Shown one piece after another: positions 36,688-44,753 of a stretch of 64,000 bases of DNA. The translations under genes and the position numbers were made by a program. The DNA is from Terriglobia bacterium (lineage in GTDB: Bacteria; Acidobacteriota; Terriglobia; Terriglobales; Acidobacteriaceae), in contig JAIQEU010000002.1 of NCBI GenBank assembly GCA_020073665.1, positions 124,001 to 188,000 on the forward strand. Reading direction: 5' to 3'. Within the stretch, counting starts at the first letter, position 1, and each line of letters begins with the position of its first letter. The notes below the pieces were generated by a model. It was not told where the DNA came from and ran no database searches. It saw only the letters and a program-made list of their open reading frames with translations.

Positions 36688-38172
36688 ATGATCAAACCAT
36701 TTTTGCTTTTGTACGTTCTAGCGGCGGTGACGTGGGCACAGCCGCATACAGCGATGGACGCCGCGTCCAGTCGCCCGACTGGAGTGGCACCTGCCGCCGT
36801 CGCCCGGCGGCCATTGCCCAAGCCCTGTCCGGCTTGCATCCGGGCGCACGAAGAGTTCCTGGCTTCTGACGCGCTGAACGGCCGCGGCAGTGGCACCCAC
36901 GACGAACTGGTCGCGGCCACCTACATTGCGGCCCAGCTCCGCCAGTACGGCATCGCTCCCGCAGGCGATGGCGGCGGATACATCCAGCGCGTGCCCTTGT
37001 TGCGGCGCAAGTTTTCCCATCCTCCGGAATTGCGATTCATGACTCCGGGCGACGGCATCCCAGCCCAGGAGATCACCTTCACCCACGGAAACGAAGCCCT
37101 GTTCCTGCACATTGGCGGAGCAGAACTCAGCGGCCTGTTGCAAAAGATTGTGCTCAATGCCTCGCCCGCACCCCAGATTCAGCCCGGTGCATTCGTGTTT
37201 CTAAAGACAGCGCCGGATGGAAAGCTCCCCAGTCAGGATGACGCCGCACGCATGGTTCGGGCGGGCGCGGCGGTGGTGCTGTTGCCCGAGAATCCGCGCT
37301 ACCGGGCGCACTGGAAGGTCATCGGAGACAGACTGTTCTCCGATTCTCTGGAATTGGCCGATGCCACCGGCGCCAACGTGGAAGACCAGTCCACCATCCT
37401 CATGCTGAGCGACGATGCGACCAAGCGTCTGGACGAAATGCCCGACGGCACCCGCATGCGAATAATGGCGCCGGCGGAGAAGCTGGAGAAGGTGTCCACC
37501 TGGAATGCCGTGGGAGAAATCACGGGCCGCGATCCCGCGTTGCAGAAAGCGGCAGTGCTGCTCTCGGCGCACCTTGATCACCTCGGCGTGGGTGAACCGG
37601 TGAACGGGGACTCGATTTACAACGGCGCCGATGACGACGCCTCGGGAACCACGGCCGTTCTGGAATTGGCGCGGGTTCTTGGCGCCGGGCCCCGGCCGCG
37701 GCGGACCGTGATCTTTGCCTTGTTTGGCAGCGAGGAACTGGGCGGAGTCGGGTCCACGTATTTCCGCGAGCATCCGCCGCTGCCATTGACCGACCTGGCG
37801 GCCAACCTGGAGTTCGAGATGATTGGCCGCACCGACCCGGCGGTTCCGCCCGGCACGCTGTGGCTCACGGGATGGGAACGCTCGAACCTGGGCCCCACCC
37901 TGGCTGCGCACGGGGCGCGCCTGGTGGGCGATCCACATCCGCAGCAGGAGTTTTTTGAGCGGTCCGACAACTTCGTCCTCGCCCAGAAGGGCGTGGTGGC
38001 GCAAACCATTTCCAGTTACGGCCTGCACCAGGACTATCACCAGCCCAGCGATGAGTTGTCCCGCCTGGACTTCCAGCACATGGACGAGGCCATTCAATCG
38101 TTGTTGGGGCCGGTGGAGTGGCTGGTGAATTCAGGATTTCGGCCGGAGTGGAAGGCGGGAGGGAAACCGTGA
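36688..38172 (+). CDS. Secreted M28-family metallopeptidase
   Basis: A 494-residue protein with a signal peptide (cleavage near TWAQ). A PA-like insert lies about 110-240 and the M28 catalytic part follows. The zinc site is visible: His and Asp in SAHLDHLG, Asp in NGADDDASGT, Glu pair in GSEELGG, Glu/Asp in FEMIGRTD and His in DYHQPSD. M28 enzymes are mostly aminopeptidases; the likely role is periplasmic or extracellular peptide scavenging. Divergent from the dihaem cytochrome with a heptad array between them. Confidence 0.88.
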   Translation: MIKPFLLLYVLAAVTWAQPHTAMDAASSRPTGVAPAAVARRPLPKPCPACIRAHEEFLASDALNGRGSGTHDELVAATYIAAQLRQYGIAPAGDGGGYIQRVPLLRRKFSHPPELRFMTPGDGIPAQEITFTHGNEALFLHIGGAELSGLLQKIVLNASPAPQIQPGAFVFLKTAPDGKLPSQDDAARMVRAGAAVVLLPENPRYRAHWKVIGDRLFSDSLELADATGANVEDQSTILMLSDDATKRLDEMPDGTRMRIMAPAEKLEKVSTWNAVGEITGRDPALQKAAVLLSAHLDHLGVGEPVNGDSIYNGADDDASGTTAVLELARVLGAGPRPRRTVIFALFGSEELGGVGSTYFREHPPLPLTDLAANLEFEMIGRTDPAVPPGTLWLTGWERSNLGPTLAAHGARLVGDPHPQQEFFERSDNFVLAQKGVVAQTISSYGLHQDYHQPSDELSRLDFQHMDEAIQSLLGPVEWLVNSGFRPEWKAGGKP

Positions 38173-38274
38173 GCCGTCGTCAGGAAAGGCTTTGCCGCGG
38201 AGATGATTCGTGTACCTGGAAACGAGAAAGTGGATGGGCTGACGACTGATGACGGGCGACTGACGACTGGCTAA
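38173..38274. repeat. Heptad array (CTGACGA word)
   Basis: CTGACGA, CTGATGA, CGGGCGA, CTGACGA, CTGGCTA (7 nt) on the right; GCCGTCGTCAGGAAAGGC on the left as a partial inverse. The right arm contains the stop codon of the DUF2203 gene (38271-38273). Confidence 0.6.
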
Positions 38275-38705
38275 TTTGTTTTTTTCCCCCTCGCAATCCG
38301 CTCGTCGATCGGTTTTCGGCCGGCAAAGCCTTCGTCGACGCCGTGCCAGTGGGTAATTCCTTTTTCGCCCAGCTTCCAACAAAGCAGCACCGTAGTGCCG
38401 TCGACCAGGCAAGGGAAATCGAGCAGACCGATTTCGAGGTCTTTGACCTGGACGCCGGTGGCATCAATCTCGGCGAGTGCGTCTTTTACCTTCTGGATGG
38501 TCTTCTCCCGCTCCGCCTTGCGCCGCGCCAGTTGCACAATATTCAACGACAGGCCGCCACTGAGAAAAACCTTGTGCGCCAGTTCCTGCAATTCATTGTC
38601 TACGGCTTCGATCAGCTTCTTGCCGTCGATGGCAGTACGCAAGAGGGATTCGAGAATGGGCAGGAGCGATTGGGCTTCAGCAAGAGTGAAGGTACGTTCG
38701 GACAT
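38271..38705 (-). CDS. DUF2203-family protein
   Basis: A 144-residue protein matching DUF2203 from end to end: FTLAEAQSLLPILESLL near the start, a helical middle (LARRKAEREKTIQKVKD) and the conserved C-terminal LDFPCLVDGTTVLLCWKLGE and FAGRKPI. The function is unknown. Its C-terminal codons are formed by a heptad repeat. Confidence 0.8.
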   Translation of the reverse strand: MSERTFTLAEAQSLLPILESLLRTAIDGKKLIEAVDNELQELAHKVFLSGGLSLNIVQLARRKAEREKTIQKVKDALAEIDATGVQVKDLEIGLLDFPCLVDGTTVLLCWKLGEKGITHWHGVDEGFAGRKPIDERIARGKKTN

Positions 38706-38734
38706 AAGAGTATGGATTCATTCTAATGCATTCA

Positions 38735-38886
38735 CTGGTCGTTGGTCGGTAGTCGTTAGTCGGTGGCCAAAAACACTAAACCGCCGGTCGCCGCGGTCGC
38801 CCAGAATTTCCTCATCCGTGCTCTCGGCGCACTCCGCGTACTCGGCGGTTAAAGGCCTTGTTCTGGCCAACGACGAACGACGGTCT
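38735..38886. repeat. Composite inverted array
   Basis: The left arm TGGTCGT, TGGTCGG, TAGTCGT, TAGTCGG, TGGCCAA pairs with the right arm CTGGCCAACGACGAACGACG. Next in, AACACTAAACCGCCG faces CGGCGGTTAAAGGCC. The 9-nt core is CCGCGTACT, CGGCGGTTA type. It ends in the nadA stop codon (38885-38887). Confidence 0.75.
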
Positions 38887-39994
38887 ATGCGATTTCCAGC
38901 ATTCTATCGAGCGCCGCCCGCGCCCAGTGCTTGACGTCGTTTTTCACTTTGATCTGGTTCACCACGTTGCCTTCGGCCAGGTTTTCCAGTGCCCAGCAGA
39001 GGTGCTGCGGCGAGATGCGGAACATGGTGGTGCACAGGCATCCGGAGTCGTCGAGGGTGATGACCTTTTTGCCTTCGGCGGCGAACTCCTTGCCCATGCG
39101 GTTGACCAGGTGGATCTCAGTGCCTACGGCGAACATGGTTCCCGCGGGCGCATTGCGGATCAGTTTCAGCAGGCCTTCGGTTGAGCCGATGCCGTCGGCT
39201 TTCTGGCAGACTTCCCAGCGGCACTCGGGATGCACGATCACGCGGATGCCGGGGTACTTGGCGCGGACGTTGTCCACGTGTTCGGGCAGGAAGCGCTGGT
39301 GCACCGAGCAGTGGCCCTTCCACAGAATGACTCTGGCGGAGCGCAGGCGCTCGGCGGTCAAGCCACCGTTAATCATGTAGGGATCCCAGACCACCATCTC
39401 GTTCAGCGCGATGCCCATGGCATAGCCGGTGTTGCGGCCCAGGTGCTGGTCGGGAAGAAAGAGAATCTTGGAGTTCTTGGCAAATCCCCATTTGAACGCG
39501 CCCGCGGCATTGGAAGAAGTGCAGACCACGCCGCCACGCTCTCCGCAGAAAGCCTTAATCGCGGCGGCGGAGTTCATGTAGGTGATGGGCGTAATGCCTT
39601 CACCGGACTCCGAGGTCAGGCCGGCGCCAGCCAGTTGCTCCCAGCAGGTTTCCACCTGGGTGATTTCGGCCATGTCGGCCATGGAGCATCCGGCGTTGAG
39701 GTCGGGAAGCACGGTGATCTGGCCGGGGTGGCTGAGGATGTCGGCGCTCTCGGCCATGAAGTGCACGCCGCAGAACACGATGTACCTGCCGGCCGCGGCT
39801 GCGGCCTGCTGCGCCAGTTTGTAGGAGTCGCCGCGAAAATCGGCGAAGCGGATGACTTCATCGCGCTGGTAATGGTGTCCCAGCACGACACAATCGCGGC
39901 CGAGAACCTCCCGGGCCGCGGCGATGCGCCGGTCCATGGCGTGGTCCGGCATCGCAAGATAATTTTCCAGACTGCAAAGTTCTGTGGCCGTTGC
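38885..39994 (-). CDS. nadA: Quinolinate synthase
   Basis: A 369-residue NadA that condenses iminoaspartate with dihydroxyacetone phosphate to quinolinate for NAD synthesis. It has LGHHYQRDEVI, the Cys blocks VFCGVHFMAES, VVCTSSNAAG and DDSGCLCTTM that can hold the 4Fe-4S cluster, and HPECRWEV. The start at 39994 fits the family; a longer frame begins 14 codons upstream. No nadB or nadC is adjacent. Confidence 0.92.
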   Translation of the reverse strand, partial: ATATELCSLENYLAMPDHAMDRRIAAAREVLGRDCVVLGHHYQRDEVIRFADFRGDSYKLAQQAAAAAGRYIVFCGVHFMAESADILSHPGQITVLPDLNAGCSMADMAEITQVETCWEQLAGAGLTSESGEGITPITYMNSAAAIKAFCGERGGVVCTSSNAAGAFKWGFAKNSKILFLPDQHLGRNTGYAMGIALNEMVVWDPYMINGGLTAERLRSARVILWKGHCSVHQRFLPEHVDNVRAKYPGIRVIVHPECRWEVCQKADGIGSTEGLLKLIRNAPAGTMFAVGTEIHLVNRMGKEFAAEGKKVITLDDSGCLCTTMFRISPQHLCWALENLAEGNVVNQIKVKNDVKHWARAALDRMLEIA

Positions 39995-40548
39995 CATCGT
40001 AACCGCTTTCAGTTCCAGGTGCGGGCGGGCGCTCAAAGGCGCGCTCAGGCTCGAACTGGAACGGGGATGTTGAAAGCCCTTCAGTGGCTCAGCCGGTTCA
40101 CTGCGCGCCTTAAAAGCCGCGCCCAGCCGGCGGGGATGTTGTAGCCACCTCTACTGCCTTTACACCTAGTTTGATGCTCAGAGGGAGTAAACGGTGACGC
40201 CTTTTTTCGAACCGCCGTCACTCCCGGTGGTGACCTGAGTACCCGTCGGTATTGTGCACTGGGAAGGGCGCGAAGTGCAACTGATCAACAGTCGTTGGTC
40301 ATTAGTCGTTAGTCGTTGGCCGAAATCGGGAAGGGCACGAGCGTACTGGTGCCGCTTTTCCCGGATGACGCCGCAGCTTCAGTCCCCGAGGTTCGCTGTG
40401 CGCCCGGGTTCAAGTTCGACGAGCGGCCCCCAGCGGCTAAAGCCCGCATTGTTCAGAGCTCAGATGGCACGACTGAAATCGTGCCCTTCCCGGGCTGCGG
40501 GTGTTACACTGCTGCCCGCCGCCAACACACCGAAGAGAGGAACACACC
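39995..40548. other. Gene-free gap of about 550 bp with hairpin and heptads
   Basis: Between divergent nadA and the SDR gene. It holds a heptad array (40290-40325) and a perfect 7-bp hairpin GGCACGA-CTGAAA-TCGTGCC (40466-40485), similar in style to REP elements. TACACT at 40505 is -10-like but has no partner -35. I see no gene. Confidence 0.55.
40290..40325. repeat. Heptad array, single arm
   Basis: AGTCGTT, GGTCATT, AGTCGTT, AGTCGTT, GGCCGAA with 7-nt period. No inverted right arm is seen, unlike the loci at 35, 36.5 and 38.7 kb with the same word. Confidence 0.65.
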
Positions 40549-41421
40549 ATGGCAAAAGTACTCATCACCGGAACCAGCACCGGGATTGGCCTGGCCACCG
40601 CGCTGGCCTTGGGCCGGGCCGGCCACAACGTGTACGCCACCATGCGCAACCCAGCGCGCGCGCCGGAACTCGGAGAGAGGGCTGCGCAGGAGCGGCTCCC
40701 AATCAAGGTTTCGGTGATGGATGTGGACTCCGATAGTTCCGTGAAAACCGCGATGGCGGATATCCACAAAGACGCAGGCCACATCGATGTGCTGGTCAAT
40801 AACGCCGGCGTGGAACGCAACGGCTCGGTCGAAGAACTTGCCTTGGCCGATTTCCGCGCGGTGATGGAGACCAACTACTTTGGGGCTTTGCGCTGCATCC
40901 AGGCAGTGGTGCCGCAAATGCGCCAGCGCAAGAGCGGATGCGTCATCAACGTGACCTCGGTCGCCGGGCGCGTCGCCAGCTCTCCGCTTGCTCCCTACAC
41001 GGCATCTAAGTTTGCTTTGGAGGCCCTCAGCGAGGCACTGGCCCAGGAGATGAAAACGTTTAACGTCCGGGTCGCCGTGGTCCAACCCGGCATTATCGAC
41101 ACTCCCATGGCCAGGAGAATAGAGGAACCCTCAAACGGAACCCAGTACTCGCAGCAGCGGAGGTTCAGCCATCTGTTCACCGCAGCTCTGAAGAGCCCGG
41201 CGCAACCGTCCCTGGTGGCGGAGAAAATCCAGGAGATCATCGAGAGCGGCACCTGGCAACTGCGGCACCCGGTCGGGCCTGATGCTCTGCCATTTCTTGG
41301 ATGGCGGAATTCCATGACCGACGAAGAATGGGTGGACCTGCATGCCGCCGACGACGAAACCTGGTACGGCCGCATGGAGCGGGATTTCGGCTTGCCGATA
41401 CGTCCCAAGAAAATGAGTTGA
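40549..41421 (+). CDS. Short-chain dehydrogenase/reductase
   Basis: A 290-residue classical SDR with TGTSTGIGLA at the NAD(P) site, NNAG (about 90), catalytic Ser in NVTSVAG and the YTASK Tyr-Lys pair. The Arg in ATMRNP after the second strand is compatible with NADP. The C-terminal part is longer than usual and specific to a subfamily I cannot name. GAGAGG precedes the ATG at good spacing. The substrate is unknown. Confidence 0.88.
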   Translation: MAKVLITGTSTGIGLATALALGRAGHNVYATMRNPARAPELGERAAQERLPIKVSVMDVDSDSSVKTAMADIHKDAGHIDVLVNNAGVERNGSVEELALADFRAVMETNYFGALRCIQAVVPQMRQRKSGCVINVTSVAGRVASSPLAPYTASKFALEALSEALAQEMKTFNVRVAVVQPGIIDTPMARRIEEPSNGTQYSQQRRFSHLFTAALKSPAQPSLVAEKIQEIIESGTWQLRHPVGPDALPFLGWRNSMTDEEWVDLHAADDETWYGRMERDFGLPIRPKKMS

Positions 41422-41487
41422 GGCGATTAGCGGGCGTGAGCCAAGCGGGAGCCCGCTGCCGAAATCCTGAGCGTAGCGAAAGAGCTC

Positions 41488-42480
41488 CTACCCGCCGATG
41501 TGAACCATGGTCCGCGATGCGGGCACAAAATCCGCCTCGCCGATGTGGTGACGCTCTTCCTTCCTCGCCACCACCCCGCAGATGAATTCCACTAACTCTT
41601 CGTCTGACGCGTTCCGCCTCATCAGCTCGTGCAGATCATGGTCCCAAACCGAGAACAGGCAAGTGCGAATCTTGCCGTCGGAAGTGATGCGGATGCGGCT
41701 GCAGTGTCCGCAGAAGGGATGCGACACCGGCGCGATGATGCCGATTTCGCCGATGCCGTCGTCGAAGTGATAACGCCGCGCGGTCTCCGAGCGCTCGTGC
41801 GGAATCTCCACCAGCGGCCGGTATTCGGCCATGCGGGCGACAATCTCATCCAGTGTGACCACGGTTTCCGGAGCCCAGGTGCGGTCCTCTTCGAGCGGCA
41901 TGAACTCGATGAAGCGCACGATTACGCCTTCTTCGCGGGCGAACATGCCGAAAGGAATGATCTGGTCTTCGTTGAAGCCGCGCATCAGCACGCAGTTGAC
42001 TTTCACCGGCCACAGACCGGCATGGCGGGCGGCACGAATCCCGGCCAGCACGTTGTCGAATCCGTTGGGCACGCGGGTGATGCGGGCGAAGCGGTCGGGA
42101 TCAACCGCGTCCATGGAGACGGTGGCGCGGCGCAGGCCCGCATCTTTGAGCGGCTGCGCCATCTCGGCAAGCAAGTGGCCGTTGGTGGTAATGGCCAACT
42201 CCAACGGTTCGTCATCGGTCGTGCGCAGCTTCGCCAGTTCTCGCACGAACTCGACTACTCCTTTGCGCAGCAGCGGTTCGCCACCGGTGATGCGGACCTT
42301 CCTGATCCCCAGCCCGGCGAAAATGCGGGCCATGCGCAAGTAGTCGGTAAATGGCAGGTCGCTATAGAGCGCGCCTTCGTTGCCGGTGCGGCAGTAGACA
42401 CACTTGTAGTTGCAGTGATCGGTGATCGAGATCCGCAGATCAGTGATCGGACGCCCGAATTTGTCGGAGAGGAGCAGCAT
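41488..42480 (-). CDS. moaA: GTP 3',8-cyclase (molybdenum cofactor biosynthesis)
   Basis: A 330-residue radical-SAM enzyme for the first step of molybdopterin synthesis. The N-terminal cluster is CNYKCVYC (C23, C27, C30). The second cluster is CGHC plus Cys in KIRTCLF near the C-terminus. The last two residues are Gly-Gly, as needed for activity in MoaA. The start has no strong ribosome site and abuts a heptad array. No other moa or moe gene is adjacent. Confidence 0.93.
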   Translation of the reverse strand: MLLLSDKFGRPITDLRISITDHCNYKCVYCRTGNEGALYSDLPFTDYLRMARIFAGLGIRKVRITGGEPLLRKGVVEFVRELAKLRTTDDEPLELAITTNGHLLAEMAQPLKDAGLRRATVSMDAVDPDRFARITRVPNGFDNVLAGIRAARHAGLWPVKVNCVLMRGFNEDQIIPFGMFAREEGVIVRFIEFMPLEEDRTWAPETVVTLDEIVARMAEYRPLVEIPHERSETARRYHFDDGIGEIGIIAPVSHPFCGHCSRIRITSDGKIRTCLFSVWDHDLHELMRRNASDEELVEFICGVVARKEERHHIGEADFVPASRTMVHIGG

Positions 42481-42875
42481 TTAGCAGTTGGCAATTAGCA
42501 TTTAGCCACTTGACCGTGTCGCCGAACCCGGCGATGCGCGGGATTAAGCTAAATGCCAAGTGCGAATTGCTAAGTGCTTACCAATCGAAGCTACATCTGT
42601 TGCATCCTAAGTTGGCGCTGGAAAGGAAACCGCAGGCAGGAGCGTTACTCCGGGCGTTTCCTTTCCAAGCACGGGAGGCGCAGGTGTTTCCACCGGCACC
42701 CTCGGGAGTGTGTGGCGCGCAAAACTCTTGTCCGCGCCCTTTCTCCCTCGCCGCCGCAGCCACGGGTATGCCCACCGGCCAAGGCGGTCGGAAACTCATG
42801 CCCATTATAGATGCAGTGTGGCGGCCGTGCGACACATTTGAGGTCAAGATCTTGGCCAACGACCAACGACCACGA
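42481..42875. other. 395-bp gap upstream of moaA: structured leader candidate
   Basis: A paired heptad array lies at 42482-42580. A perfect 11-bp hairpin (42620-42630 with 42656-42666, GGAAAGGAAAC and its complement) encloses a smaller GGAG/CTCC hairpin. The rest is GC-rich with several short inverted repeats. Read on the minus strand the region would be the 5' leader of moaA, where other bacteria carry a molybdenum-cofactor riboswitch. I could not match that consensus with confidence. Confidence 0.45.
42482..42580. repeat. Inverted heptad array (AGCAATT / TGCTAAG words)
   Basis: The left arm AGCAGTT, GGCAATT, AGCATTT, AGCCACTT and right arm AGCTAAA, TGCCAAG, TGCGAAT, TGCTAAG, TGCTTA have 7-nt period and are mutually reverse-complementary. 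The same words occur in the atpG-atpD gap. Confidence 0.7.
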
Positions 42876-42880
42876 CTAGG
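42851..42880. repeat. Heptad array at the 3' end of the DegT gene
   Basis: GGCCAAC, GACCAAC, GACCACG with 7-nt period, overlapping the stop codon of the minus-strand DegT gene (42876-42878). Confidence 0.55.
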
Positions 42881-44066
42881 AGTAGAACTCAGCGATGCTC
42901 TCGACCACCCATCGCTGTTCGTCTTCGGTCAGCTCCGGGAACATCGGCAGGGCGAGCACTTCCTGCGCCGCCCTTTCGGACTCGGGCAAGTCACCCTCGC
43001 GGCGGCCCAGGTAGGCAAAGCAGGGCTGCAAGTGTAGCGGAATGGGATAGTAAATCTCGGTGCCAATACGACGCTCGCCCAGGAACTTGCGCAGTTCGTC
43101 GCGCCGCTGGGCGCGAACCACGTACTGATGAAAGACGTGATGCGCCGGAGCCGCACTCTCGAGCAAACGAAGCGGCGCGCTCCCTTGCCGCGAGATCAGC
43201 CCCGCCTCGGCCAGCAAGAGATCGTATTTCGCGGCGCGTTCGCGGCGCTGCTGGTTCCAGCTCTCCACGTACGGCAACTTCACCCGCAGGATCGCCGCCT
43301 GGATCGCATCCATGCGCGCGTTCCAGCCGATTTCCTCGTGGTAATATCGGCGCGGGCTGCCGTGATTCCGCAGGCGGCGCATATGTTCCGCCATTTCGGG
43401 ATCGCGCGTGGTAACCAGCCCGGCATCTCCGTAGGCGCTTAAATTCTTCGTCGGGTAAAAACTGAAAGCAGCAGTGACGCCCAGCGCTCCCGCGCGCCGC
43501 TGGCGCCAGGCTGCGCCAATGGCCTGAGCCGCGTCTTCGATCACGAGCATGCCGAATTCCTGCGCGATGCGATCGAAGGCGTCCATGTCGGCGCACTGGC
43601 CGTACAGGTGGACGGGAAGAATGGCCGTCACCTTGTACGATCCCGCACCGCGAAGCTGGGCCTCTACCTTGGCCGGGTCGAGATTGAGCGTACCGGGTTC
43701 GATATCCACCAGCACAGGCGTGGCGCCGGCGCGCACGATCGCGCTGGCGGAAGCAAAGAAACTGAATGCGGTGGTGATGACCGCGTCGCCGGGACGAACT
43801 CCCGCCGCTGCCAATGCCAGCCAGAGCGCATCGGTCCCGGAAGCGCAACCTACCGCTGCGGCCGCGCCAGTGAAAGTGGCAATCTCGCGCTCCAGCGACT
43901 CGACTTCCGCCCCCAGGACAAATTGCTGCGAGGCACAAAGCCGCTCCACCACGGACAACACCTGCTCCCGAATCTGCCGGTATTGACGTTGCAGATCGAG
44001 CAACGGCACGGCATCGAATTTCCGGGCGAGTGGCACGCGCGAGTTAGCAGCGGAAGGCTGGGTCAC
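42876..44066 (-). CDS. DegT/DnrJ/EryC1/StrS-type sugar aminotransferase
   Basis: A 396-residue PLP enzyme. It has the VPLLDLQRQYRQIREQV start typical of the family, SGTDALWLAL for cofactor phosphate, VIEDAAQAIGA with the Asp/Gln, and FYPTKNLSAYGDAG carrying the Schiff-base Lys. It probably makes an amino-sugar nucleotide for surface polysaccharide. No glycosyltransferase is adjacent. Confidence 0.88.
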   Translation of the reverse strand: MTQPSAANSRVPLARKFDAVPLLDLQRQYRQIREQVLSVVERLCASQQFVLGAEVESLEREIATFTGAAAAVGCASGTDALWLALAAAGVRPGDAVITTAFSFFASASAIVRAGATPVLVDIEPGTLNLDPAKVEAQLRGAGSYKVTAILPVHLYGQCADMDAFDRIAQEFGMLVIEDAAQAIGAAWRQRRAGALGVTAAFSFYPTKNLSAYGDAGLVTTRDPEMAEHMRRLRNHGSPRRYYHEEIGWNARMDAIQAAILRVKLPYVESWNQQRRERAAKYDLLLAEAGLISRQGSAPLRLLESAAPAHHVFHQYVVRAQRRDELRKFLGERRIGTEIYYPIPLHLQPCFAYLGRREGDLPESERAAQEVLALPMFPELTEDEQRWVVESIAEFYS

Positions 44067-44081
44067 GGGAAAAAGTCTACA

Positions 44082-44135
44082 TCAGTCGTCTGTCGTCCGT
44101 CGTCAGCAAGGCTTTTCCTGACGACGGACGGCTGG
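44082..44135. repeat. Compact inverted heptad array
   Basis: CAGTCGT, CTGTCGT, CCGTCGT, CAGCAAGG is followed by CTTTTCCTGACGACGGACGG. CCGTCGTCAG and CTGACGACGG form a perfect 10-bp stem with an 11-nt loop. It lies between the DUF309 and DegT genes. Confidence 0.7.
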
Positions 44136-44138
44136 CGC

Positions 44139-44486
44139 TTACAGCCGTGGCAGCGGCGGTACAGGTTGGTCCTTGGCCAGGGCTTGGCGCCACTCGGCGA
44201 TGGATTGCCGCAACGGCACCAGCGCGATGCCGCAGAAGTCGTCCGCATATCCCTCCAGGTTGCGAGCAGCCCGCCGCAGCAGGGAAGCCGCCCCAACCGC
44301 ATTGCCTTTGCTGTGATGGTGCAGCGCGACCGCGACCTGAATCAGGCCCTGCAGGAATCTTCGTTCCGGCTCCGTCGAGGGCCGCCAAACGTCCTCAAGC
44401 ACCTCGTGCGCCTCGAAGAACTGGGCACGATTGAAGAGGGCAATACCCCGAGAGAACCCTTCGGAATCCACGTTCCATTTTGACAC
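44139..44486 (-). CDS. DUF309-family protein
   Basis: A 115-residue helical protein with the DUF309 signature FFEAHEVLEDVWR followed by FLQGLIQVAVALHHHSKGN. The function is unknown. Upstream of the DegT aminotransferase in transcription order? No: it lies downstream of the DegT start and reads the same way, so the DUF309 gene precedes DegT on the minus strand and may share its transcript. Confidence 0.8.
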   Translation of the reverse strand: MSKWNVDSEGFSRGIALFNRAQFFEAHEVLEDVWRPSTEPERRFLQGLIQVAVALHHHSKGNAVGAASLLRRAARNLEGYADDFCGIALVPLRQSIAEWRQALAKDQPVPPLPRL

Positions 44487-44753
44487 GGAACTGGCGGGTT
44501 CTGTCCCTGTTTAATACGGTATTTCATAGGTTGACCGGGCACGATTATCCGTAAATCAATAAAGTGGCATGATTCGCGGTTGTAACATACTGAAAACGTG
44601 TGTCTTACCAATTGTCTTTTTGGAATGTGAGTTGCTTCTGTCTATCAGTTAAGTCAATTCCTACAGTTGTGTTTGTAATCTGGCTGTGGGGTTTGTTCAA
44701 GTATGTCATGATCGACACAATTCCAGGTTTTTCAACTACTTAGGAGGACGTCA
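44487..44753. other. AT-richer leader before the TonB receptor gene
   Basis: A 267-bp gap, clearly lower in GC than its surroundings, between divergent DUF309 and the receptor gene. TTGTTC (44695) and CACAAT (44718) are 17 bp apart and could be a weak sigma-70 promoter. No repeat is present. Confidence 0.4.

Noticed and set aside
33102-38886. Heptad arrays considered as CRISPR arrays
   Set aside because: The units are 7-9 nt, degenerate, with no constant repeat of 23-47 nt and no unique spacers, and no cas gene is present.
40408-40424. GGTTCAAGTTCGA as a tRNA T-loop
   Set aside because: No acceptor stem, anticodon arm or CCA end can be built around it; it lies in a repeat-rich gap.
42991-43938. 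A 315-residue frame inside the DegT aminotransferase on the same strand
   Set aside because: It is an alternative frame of a gene with intact PLP motifs and is Arg/Gly-rich in composition.
44571-44590. TGGCATG...GGTTGT upstream of the TonB receptor as a sigma-54 promoter
   Set aside because: The -12 element lacks the TTGC core at the right spacing and no enhancer-binding protein is nearby.
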